A stretch of 6,768 nt of DNA, taken from G020354785 sp964521285 (GTDB lineage: Bacteria; Bacteroidota; Bacteroidia; Bacteroidales; UBA10428). The notes under the pieces are model-generated. The model ran no database searches and was not told the DNA's origin. It saw nothing but the letters and a program-made list of their open reading frames with translations. Below are positions 1-5,217 of the stretch, in pieces; position 1 is the stretch's first letter, and the number at the start of each line of letters is the position of its first letter. The stretch covers positions 1 to 6,768 of the forward strand of contig CAZFQS010000061.1 in NCBI GenBank assembly GCA_964521285.1, read 5' to 3'. The position numbers and the translations under genes were made by a program.

Positions 1-268
1 CATTATCACCAAAAATATAAAGTATCCACATATTTGCTATAAAATGGCCCCAGCCACCATGCAAAAACATGTTAGTAAAGAAGGTATACTGATTCCCTGA
101 TACAAAACTTGTCCGTGCAGGAACAAGTCCGAATTTGTATAAGAATGTTACAGTTTCCGCATCATTAAGAGTAAGTTCAAAAATAAAAACAATAGCATTT
201 AATAAAATAATTAACCAATTGATGACCGGGAAACGTTTTGAAGGTATCGTATCGTACAGGGGTATCAT
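1..268 (-). CDS. Rhomboid family intramembrane serine protease (N-terminal part, runs off window)
   Basis: Rhomboids cleave transmembrane substrates inside the membrane with a Ser-His dyad. Reading from the ATG at 268 gives 89 codons without a stop up to the window edge. The start, MIPLYDTIPSKRFPVINW, is the usual N-terminus of the short bacterial rhomboids. A first membrane helix lies at about residues 15-32, followed by a loop and then FLHGGWGHFIANMW in the second conserved helix. H70, H75 and N79 have the same spacing as H145, H150 and N154 of E. coli GlpG; H150 and N154 form the oxyanion hole. The catalytic GxSG serine and the dyad histidine lie beyond base 1, so activity cannot be judged. 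The start is 45 bases downstream of the small membrane gene at 314-517 on the same strand, with no terminator between them, so co-transcription is likely. The family assignment is firm; the substrate is unknown. Confidence 0.92.
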   Translation of the reverse strand, partial: MIPLYDTIPSKRFPVINWLIILLNAIVFIFELTLNDAETVTFLYKFGLVPARTSFVSGNQYTFFTNMFLHGGWGHFIANMWILYIFGDN

Positions 269-313
269 TGCTTAATTGCTAATATATAAAAACAGGAAAC
301 AACAGATATTTGT

Positions 314-517
314 TTATTTAAACCTTGCTCTCCTTATTATACATGATACACCTGCTAAGATAAAACAGATTAATGTGCTTACAGGAGTAAATGAACAATG
401 GGACATATAACCCAGCATATTGTTTTTGCTTGCATTGCCATCAGGTAAGAGGGTAAGCAGTCCTGATAGTGCGAAAACAATTGTAATAATTATAAAAATT
501 TTATAGCCGGTTTTCAT
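314..517 (-). CDS. Small two-helix membrane protein, function unknown
   Basis: A 67-residue protein if translation starts at the ATG at 517. An in-frame TTG at 544 would add nine residues but would overlap the candidate promoter, so the ATG is preferred. It has a hydrophobic segment at about residues 6-24 (KIFIIITIVFALSGLLTLL), a polar linker with GNASKNN, and a second hydrophobic segment at about 44-62 that begins with CSFTPVSTLI and ends in the positive tail IRRARFK. That charge pattern suggests both ends of the protein are cytoplasmic. The linker motif LGYMSHCSFTP looks constrained and resembles, from memory, small uncharacterised Bacteroidota proteins; no search was made. It sits upstream of the rhomboid gene and probably shares its transcript. 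It could be a random hydrophobic ORF in AT-rich DNA, but the ordered helix-linker-helix layout and the promoter in front argue for a real gene. No function is assigned. Confidence 0.6.
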   Translation of the reverse strand: MKTGYKIFIIITIVFALSGLLTLLPDGNASKNNMLGYMSHCSFTPVSTLICFILAGVSCIIRRARFK

Positions 518-541
518 TTTACAGAATTTATTTATTAAATC

Positions 542-571
542 CAAATATATTATTAATAGTGAATATACAAA
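542..571 (-). promoter_or_regulatory. Candidate Bacteroidota-type promoter for the small membrane protein/rhomboid pair
   Basis: On the minus strand, TATATTTG (549 to 542) matches the -7 element TAnnTTTG. A TTTG (571 to 568) stands 18 bases upstream as a possible -33 element. Transcription would start near 535, leaving a leader of about 18 bases before the ATG at 517. The same TTTG is also the end of a second TAnnTTTG match (575 to 568). The region is AT-rich, so chance matches are possible. Confidence 0.4.
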
Positions 572-649
572 AATAAAGGTAAAAAGATAATGATTAAACA
601 GGGAACAGCGCCCGAATTTAATTAAAGTAGTAAAATGTCTATGCCTGAT

Positions 650-698
650 AAAGGGACAAATACTTATTATTTGGTAGAAAATTATTAGTCCCTTTTTT
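650..698 (+). terminator. Terminator-like inverted repeat upstream of the LytTR gene
   Basis: AAAGGGAC (650-657) is exactly complementary to GTCCCTTT (688-695), and the second arm runs into six T bases (693-698) on the plus strand. The 30-base loop contains a weak inner stem, AAATA (658-662) with TATTT (668-672). No plus-strand gene ends just before it except a 17-codon ORF (635-688). It could be an attenuator, the end of a short RNA, or chance. The long loop keeps confidence low. Confidence 0.3.
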
Positions 699-703
699 AT
701 GAT

Positions 704-711
704 TATCTTTG
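704..711 (+). promoter_or_regulatory. Candidate -7 promoter box for the LytTR regulator
   Basis: TATCTTTG matches TAnnTTTG, with the following GTAAA context often seen in this phylum. No TTTG lies at the expected distance upstream; the nearest (670-673) is 30 bases away. Transcription would begin near 718, about 27 bases before the TTG start at 745. Confidence 0.4.
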
Positions 712-744
712 TAAATTATTTATTTTTCAACTTTAACTTAGAAT

Positions 745-1608
745 TTGAACTTGAATATATTAAATAAATTAAACCTGTTATATCATAGCATTAGAAAAGA
801 ACTTAACCTTTTTCTAAGCATCAGTCTTGGTATATTTTTATTTGTTCTCTTTTTTCAGCCATTCCAACTTGAAAATCTGGAATTTAATAACAGATTATTA
901 TTTGTTGCTGGTATGGGAGTGATTGTTTTTATATTTATGTTTCTATTTCGTATCACTTTACCCTGGTTGATTCAAAAGGTTCCCGAAAGCATACATGAAG
1001 GAGTAATCCCTTATTATATAACCGGCTTTCTTATTTTTGTATTCAGTGTGGTTGCTTTTGCTTTCTATCTTAAGTATGTTGGTTCACAACATATATCTTA
1101 TTATGTCATGTTTAAAATAGTAGTGATTTGTCTTGCCCCTCCAATAGTATTAAGATTATATGATATATACAGCGAATTACGGCAACAAAACGAATTGCTT
1201 ATCAAAGAAAAAAAACTGTTGCAAAATAAGATAGTGACTTACGAGGAAGATAACCTGAACAAAACAATAGAATTCGTCTCAGATAGCAAAACAGAGAATT
1301 TAAGTCTTCTGGTAACTGACGTTGCCTTTATTAAATCTGCCGATAACTATGTAGAAATTGTTTATAAGGAGGACAATGATCTCAGGAAGAAGCTTATAAG
1401 AAACACACTAAAGAACATTGAACTGCTGGTCAGGCAATATTCCTGTTTTGTACGTTGCCACAGAACATATATAGTAAGCACTTACTATATAGAAAAGCTG
1501 AACCGGAAACTTAATAATTACTGGTTAACAATAAAAGGATATGATAAGCAAGTTGCAGTTTCACGTCAATATTTATTAAAGGTGAGAGAATCAATATCAG
1601 AGCGTTAG
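745..1608 (+). CDS. Membrane-anchored LytTR-domain transcriptional regulator
   Basis: The protein has 287 residues: four membrane helices at about 22-40, 51-72, 90-112 and 119-140, a charged, coiled-coil-like linker (140-165) and a C-terminal LytTR DNA-binding domain (about 175-285). LytTR landmarks are DVAFIKSADNYVEIVY, the RCHR motif at 237-240 followed by TYIVS, and VAVSRQYL near 271-277. There is no response-regulator receiver domain and no histidine kinase domain. LytTR domains bind paired direct repeats through beta-strand contacts; here the membrane part presumably senses a signal or holds the regulator at the membrane (inference). No ATG start is possible in this frame: a TAG lies at 739-741 and the first in-frame ATG is at residue 57, inside helix 2. 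Translation must start at a TTG, 745 or 751. The 135-base spacer to the radical SAM gene contains repeats and promoter-like boxes, so the two genes may not share one transcript. The ligand and target genes are unknown. Confidence 0.93.
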   Translation: MNLNILNKLNLLYHSIRKELNLFLSISLGIFLFVLFFQPFQLENLEFNNRLLFVAGMGVIVFIFMFLFRITLPWLIQKVPESIHEGVIPYYITGFLIFVFSVVAFAFYLKYVGSQHISYYVMFKIVVICLAPPIVLRLYDIYSELRQQNELLIKEKKLLQNKIVTYEEDNLNKTIEFVSDSKTENLSLLVTDVAFIKSADNYVEIVYKEDNDLRKKLIRNTLKNIELLVRQYSCFVRCHRTYIVSTYYIEKLNRKLNNYWLTIKGYDKQVAVSRQYLLKVRESISER

Positions 1609-1628
1609 GGGCGAATGACATTCACCCG
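1608..1628. repeat. Short palindrome at the end of the LytTR gene
   Basis: The element GGGCGAATGACATTCACCC (1609-1627) starts directly after the LytTR TAG stop. GAATG and CATTC are exact complements around A1618, and GGG/CCC extend the arms after one mismatch (C1612 with A1624). It resembles degenerate GGGGCGAAT...ATTCGCCC intergenic repeats that I recall from other genomes. No T-run follows directly, so it is a poor intrinsic terminator, though a hairpin here could protect the 3' end. Confidence 0.4.
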
Positions 1629-1643
1629 GCTGTATTGCCAGTG

Positions 1644-1674
1644 ACCACTTTTTATTTCACTATACCACTATTTT
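1644..1674. promoter_or_regulatory. Direct repeat with 20-bp period upstream of the radical SAM gene
   Basis: ACCACTTTTT (1644-1653) recurs as ACCACTATTT (1664-1673), nine of ten bases identical, with starts exactly 20 bases apart, about two helical turns. LytTR proteins typically bind paired direct repeats phased by about 21 bases. The repeat lies roughly 35-65 bases upstream of the -7 boxes at 1708-1726. The sequence does not match known LytTR consensus sites, so an operator role is inference. Confidence 0.25.
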
Positions 1675-1707
1675 CTGTGTATTTATCCCTTATTTTTTTT
1701 ATGAGCA

Positions 1708-1726
1708 TAATTTTGGACTAGTTTTG
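1708..1726 (+). promoter_or_regulatory. Two candidate -7 promoter boxes for the radical SAM gene
   Basis: TAATTTTG (1708-1715) and TAGTTTTG (1719-1726) both match TAnnTTTG. They would give leaders of about 22 or 12 bases before the ATG at 1744. No clear TTTG stands at the -33 position of either; the sequence upstream is a T-rich run at 1691-1700. Having two matches so close to the start supports independent transcription of the gene. Confidence 0.4.
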
Positions 1727-1743
1727 CCACGTTTTAATTTTTA

Positions 1744-3237
1744 ATGAAATTTAATATGAATATATTACTTGTATATCCCAGGTATCCTGATACATACTGG
1801 AGCTTTAAGCATGCCCTGAAATTCGTGTCGAAAAAGGCCGTTAATGTACCTTTAGGCATAATTACAGTTGCTTCGCTGCTGCCTGATGAGTGGAATAAAA
1901 AATTTACTGACTTAAATGTTTCTCATTTAAAAGATAAAGATGTCATGTGGGCTGATTTTGTGTTTATCAGTGCCATGTCAGTTCAACTTTCTTCGGTAAA
2001 ACAAATTATTGCCCGCTGTAAGCATATGAATAAGAAAATAGTTGCTGGGGGCCCTTTGTTTACGGAAGAATATGAAAAATTCCCGGACATTGACCACCTT
2101 GTATTAAGCGAGGCTGAAATAACGTTACCCCAATTTGTTGAAGACCTCAAATACGGGGAACCGAAAAAAATATATCAGTCAGATTTGTTTGCTGATATTA
2201 CGGAAACTCCTATGCCCGATTATTCACTCCTTAAACTTAATAAATATTCATCAGCAGGAATTCAGTATTCCAGGGGTTGTCCCTTTGATTGCGAATTTTG
2301 CGATATTACAGCTTTATTCGGCCGGCGGGTGCGCACAAAAACCTCTGCACAAATTATAAGGGAATTGAATATGCTGTTAAAAATAGGATGGAAAGGAAGT
2401 GTATTTTTTGTCGATGACAATTTTATCGGAAATAAAAAGAAATTAAAAACCGAACTACTTCCGGCAATTATAAACTGGATGCAAATAAACAAACATCCAT
2501 TTTCTTTCATAACGGAAGCGTCAATAAACCTGTCAGACGATAAGGAACTGATGCAATTAATGGTAAAGGCAGGTTTTGATAAAATTTTTGTAGGTATTGA
2601 AACACCTGAAGAGAACTGTCTGACAGAATGTAATAAAAAACAAAATAATAAACGTGATTTAATAAAGTGCGTAAATACTATTCAACAATCAGGTATGGAA
2701 GTTACTGCCGGATTTATTGTTGGATTTGACAATGACCCTTCAAATATCTTTCAGCGTCAGGTTGACTTCATTCAAAATAGTGGAATTATCACTGCAATGG
2801 TTGGATTACTTAATGCACCAAAAATGTCAAAATTATATAAGCGATTAAAAAATGAAGGAAGGATAATTGATGCCTTTACAGGAGATAATACGGATTATTC
2901 AATGAATTTTATGCCAGTGATGAATAAGGAGGAATTGCTAAAAGGATATCAGAAAATTATTCATGGCATATACTCCAGTAAGTCATATTATGAAAGAGTA
3001 TTGCTGTTTTTAAAACAGTACAACCCTCCTGTTATGAAAAAAAGAAAAATTTATTTCAACGAACTGATAGCTTTACTGAAATCTATCCTGTATATTGGAA
3101 TTCTGAAGAAAAACCGGAAATATTACTGGAGACTTCTGTTCTGGAGTCTGTTTAATAAACCTCAGGCATTTCCATTAGCTGTAACTTATAGCATTTACGG
3201 ATATCATTTCAGAAAAGTGTTTAAGGGAATTAGTTAG
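1744..3237 (+). CDS. B12-binding-domain radical SAM protein with DUF4070-like C-terminus
   Basis: The protein has 497 residues. Residues 5-150 form a Rossmann-like cobalamin-binding-type domain (ILLVYPRYPDTYWSF, then VNVPLGIITVASLLP, KKIVAGGPLF and LVLSEAE). I see no DxHxxG cobalamin-ligand motif, so B12 would bind base-off without protein histidine, or not at all. The radical SAM core follows with C179, C183 and C186 in CPFDCEFC, which hold the 4Fe-4S cluster, then VFFVDDNFIGN (220-230), the FITEAS strand (255-260) and GIETPEE (284-290). Residues from about 370 resemble DUF4070, ending in the family-like TYSIYGYHFRKVF. Members of this group include HpnP, which methylates hopanoids at C-2, but no hopanoid gene is visible here and the substrate is unknown. 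The start is the ATG at 1744; another in-frame ATG lies four codons later. The TAG stop overlaps the convergent GH2 gene by 8 bases. It follows the LytTR regulator by 135 bases, with promoter-like boxes between. The family is firm; a methyltransferase role is inferred. Confidence 0.93.
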   Translation: MKFNMNILLVYPRYPDTYWSFKHALKFVSKKAVNVPLGIITVASLLPDEWNKKFTDLNVSHLKDKDVMWADFVFISAMSVQLSSVKQIIARCKHMNKKIVAGGPLFTEEYEKFPDIDHLVLSEAEITLPQFVEDLKYGEPKKIYQSDLFADITETPMPDYSLLKLNKYSSAGIQYSRGCPFDCEFCDITALFGRRVRTKTSAQIIRELNMLLKIGWKGSVFFVDDNFIGNKKKLKTELLPAIINWMQINKHPFSFITEASINLSDDKELMQLMVKAGFDKIFVGIETPEENCLTECNKKQNNKRDLIKCVNTIQQSGMEVTAGFIVGFDNDPSNIFQRQVDFIQNSGIITAMVGLLNAPKMSKLYKRLKNEGRIIDAFTGDNTDYSMNFMPVMNKEELLKGYQKIIHGIYSSKSYYERVLLFLKQYNPPVMKKRKIYFNELIALLKSILYIGILKKNRKYYWRLLFWSLFNKPQAFPLAVTYSIYGYHFRKVFKGIS

Positions 3238-4479
3238 TTGTTATTACTTCAATATTATCTTCCTGCACTCCCTGTGCAGTGGCTGTGATTTTTATTGTGC
3301 CCGGACTGTCTCCAGCCTTTAGCAAAATCGATGCTATGCCAGCTTCCGCCTCAATGGGATTATACCCTATAAGCTCACAATCTCCATCTGCCTTAAATTC
3401 CACCAAACAATTATCATCCGGAATCACTATACCATATTTGTCTGTTATTGATGCATAAACAAAAACCACATCGTTTCTGCCTGCCTGTAATTCTCTCCCA
3501 CTATAATCAACTTCAAGTCTGATTTTCGATGGTTGTTCAGGTGTTTTCCGTTCTGCTTCAACTACCTTTTCCCCTTTGATAAAGCCTGTTGCCTTCAAAC
3601 TGCCTGGCTCAAGCGTAGCAGTATAAAATGTGAAAGGAGGGTGTGGAAGATTCGTTGAATAAATATCTTTATCGGGTTTCTGCCGGGCAATAATGTCTTC
3701 GTTGATCTGCAGTTCCACCTCTTCACAATTGCTGTATACCTTAATTTCAGTATTATCAGGATTGTTCCAGTAATTGGCAATAAAGATCATAGGTTTGTGA
3801 AAGCCTGATCTGGATTCAGTATTTGGATCAGCCTGGCTCTGATAAAAGTACATTGCAAATTTTGGTAACCTGAAAATATCCATAATCCCCGAAGCTTCTA
3901 TATCAGAAGCATATCCCCTGTTATAATCAAACATTAGCCAGTTTGCATCTCCTGCGGCATTGCCTTTAAGATTACAGTTAAGGGCTTCCTGGAAATTCAG
4001 AGCCTGCTGGGCCAGACGTTTTTGTCCGTATCCCCTTAACTGCCGGGATGTACGCTCTTCTTCCGAGAGATCTGCAAATGCTTTCTGGTTAAAGCCTGCA
4101 TTCTGTGCATAATATTCCCAGTCGCCATATTCTGCAATGAGAAGTGGTTTATTATCATATTTATGCCAGTAATCAGGTGGTCTTGCATGCTGACGTGCAG
4201 GACTATATACATCATAAACATCATCAATCCATCCGATAGTATATACATTTTCTGACGGAAACTCTTCATGTGTTGCCTTATGAGCTTTTTCCATAAAAGT
4301 GCGGGTCATCCCTGATTCGTTAAGTGAGGATTCCCACAGGATAATGCAGGGATGGTTACGGTCACGCCTCACCATGTCCCGGACATTCTGAATACTGTTC
4401 TTCTGGAACTGTTCATTTCCAAAAAACTGCCATCCCGGGATGGCATTCATAACCATTATTCCCAACTCATCACACGCAT
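3230..4479 (-). CDS. GH2 beta-galactosidase-like enzyme, C-terminal part (same gene as 4580-5202)
   Basis: This is the catalytic and C-terminal part of a family 2 glycoside hydrolase, a retaining exo-enzyme. The reading continues into the N gap: the first complete codons after it (from 4477) give ACDELGIMVMNAIPGWQFFG, an internal TIM-barrel motif, so the TTG at 4465 is not a start. The acid/base is the glutamate in IILWESSLNES (codon 4316-4318), and the likely nucleophile is the glutamate in KPLLIAEYGDWEYY (codon 4130-4132). GDANWLMFDYNRGY and SGIMDIFRLPKFAMYFYQSQ complete the barrel. About 70 residues resembling DUF4982 follow (MIFIANYWNNPDNTEIKVYS onward), then an Ig-like domain to the end (SKIRLEVDYSG through ITATAQG). 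Beta-galactosidase is the best guess, but GH2 also holds beta-mannosidases, beta-glucuronidases and others. The TAA stop at 3230-3232 lies inside the end of the convergent radical SAM gene. The protein is expected outside the cytoplasm because of the lipoprotein signal on the N-terminal part. Confidence 0.92.
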
Positions 4480-4579
4480 NNNNNNNNNNNNNNNNNNNNN
4501 NNNNNNNNNNNNNNNNNNNNNNNNNNNNNNNNNNNNNNNNNNNNNNNNNNNNNNNNNNNNNNNNNNNNNNNNNNNNNNN
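4480..4579. other. Assembly gap of 100 Ns inside the GH2 gene
   Basis: Exactly 100 Ns, the usual placeholder for a scaffold join of unknown length. The coding frames on either side do not agree across 100 bases (731 bases from the first base of codon GCG at 4477 to the gene frame at 5208, remainder 2), so an intact gene needs a true gap length of 2 modulo 3. The missing part should hold the GH2 Ig-like domain and the first third of the barrel, roughly 160-190 residues by comparison with typical family members. Confidence 0.98.
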
Positions 4580-5202
4580 GCTGCCGTACGGTTAGCATAT
4601 AGAGGATCAGTGATATGAATTTTATCCTTTACTATAAGATATACATTGCGATAAATACCGCTATAATAATTGAAGTCCAGATCAGCCAGCAGCTTACCGG
4701 GAGGTATCTCGGGATTATGCAGATTATTCAGTCGCACCAGGATACAATTTTCTTCTCCTGCTTTGATCTTGTTACTAAGATCTGCATAAAACGGCAGATA
4801 TCCGCCCTTGTGTGTAAGAATATGCTCACCGTTTATAAATACTTCAGCTTCGTGCATGGCTGCTCCGAATTTTATTGCTACATGCTTATTCCTATAATTT
4901 TTGGGTACCATGAAGAACTTTCTGTAAAAACAGTAACCCTGCCATTGATTTCCGGTTATTACCAGGGGTTCTATGCTTGCGGTATGTGGAAGGCTTACCT
5001 TCTCCCAGGTTAGATCAGTACTGTTTCCCGGTGTATACAAACCAGATGTGATAGTTGTATCTACATCTTTAACAAACTCCCAGTCAGAATTAAAATTAAT
5101 ATCTCCTTTAAGCATACTCTTCCTCCCTTCAGAACATGAGATTATTATAATTAAAAATAGTACTGACTGCAGAACAAAAATCATATGTTTTATCCTTTTC
5201 AT
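4580..5202 (-). CDS. GH2 beta-galactosidase-like lipoprotein, N-terminal part (same gene as 3230-4479)
   Basis: This part has a type II signal peptide and the sugar-binding jelly-roll domain of a family 2 glycoside hydrolase. From the ATG at 5202, residues 1-22 contain positive charges (MKRIKH) and a hydrophobic stretch ending in LIIIISC; C23 is the likely lipidated cysteine. An in-frame GTG at 5208 is the alternative start. The jelly-roll covers about residues 36-195, with family signatures INFNSDWEF, WEKVSLPHT, GYCFYRKFF, FGAAMHEAEVFINGE, HKGGYLPFYADLS and DLDFNYYSGIYRNVYL. The reading ends at HITDPLYANRTAA at the N gap, exactly where the second GH2 domain would begin. The sequence after the cysteine (SEGRK) has one acidic residue, so it gives no clear surface-export signal. 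The start is 15 bases after the stop of the upstream gene on the same strand, which indicates an operon. Only about 625 residues of an expected 800 or so are present in the two fragments together. Confidence 0.92.
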
Positions 5203-5217
5203 AATCACAGGAGCTAA

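Noticed and set aside
699..767. 22-codon ORF starting at the ATG at 699, overlapping the LytTR start
   Set aside because: It contains the candidate -7 promoter box, is out of frame with the regulator and resembles nothing.
1640..1653. AGTG/CACT stem followed by five Ts as a terminator for the LytTR gene
   Set aside because: The loop would be only two bases and the stem four pairs, too weak for an intrinsic terminator.
2262..2510. Minus-strand 82-residue ORF inside the radical SAM gene
   Set aside because: It is antisense to the cluster-binding and core region of a well-conserved enzyme and has no domain of its own.
1744..3237. Naming the radical SAM gene hpnP (hopanoid C-2 methylase)
   Set aside because: Only the domain layout is shared; no hopanoid genes are in the window and identity to HpnP could not be measured.
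4352..4618. Plus-strand ORF running across the N gap
   Set aside because: It is opposite the GH2 gene and depends on Ns being read as open; its sequence shows no family features.
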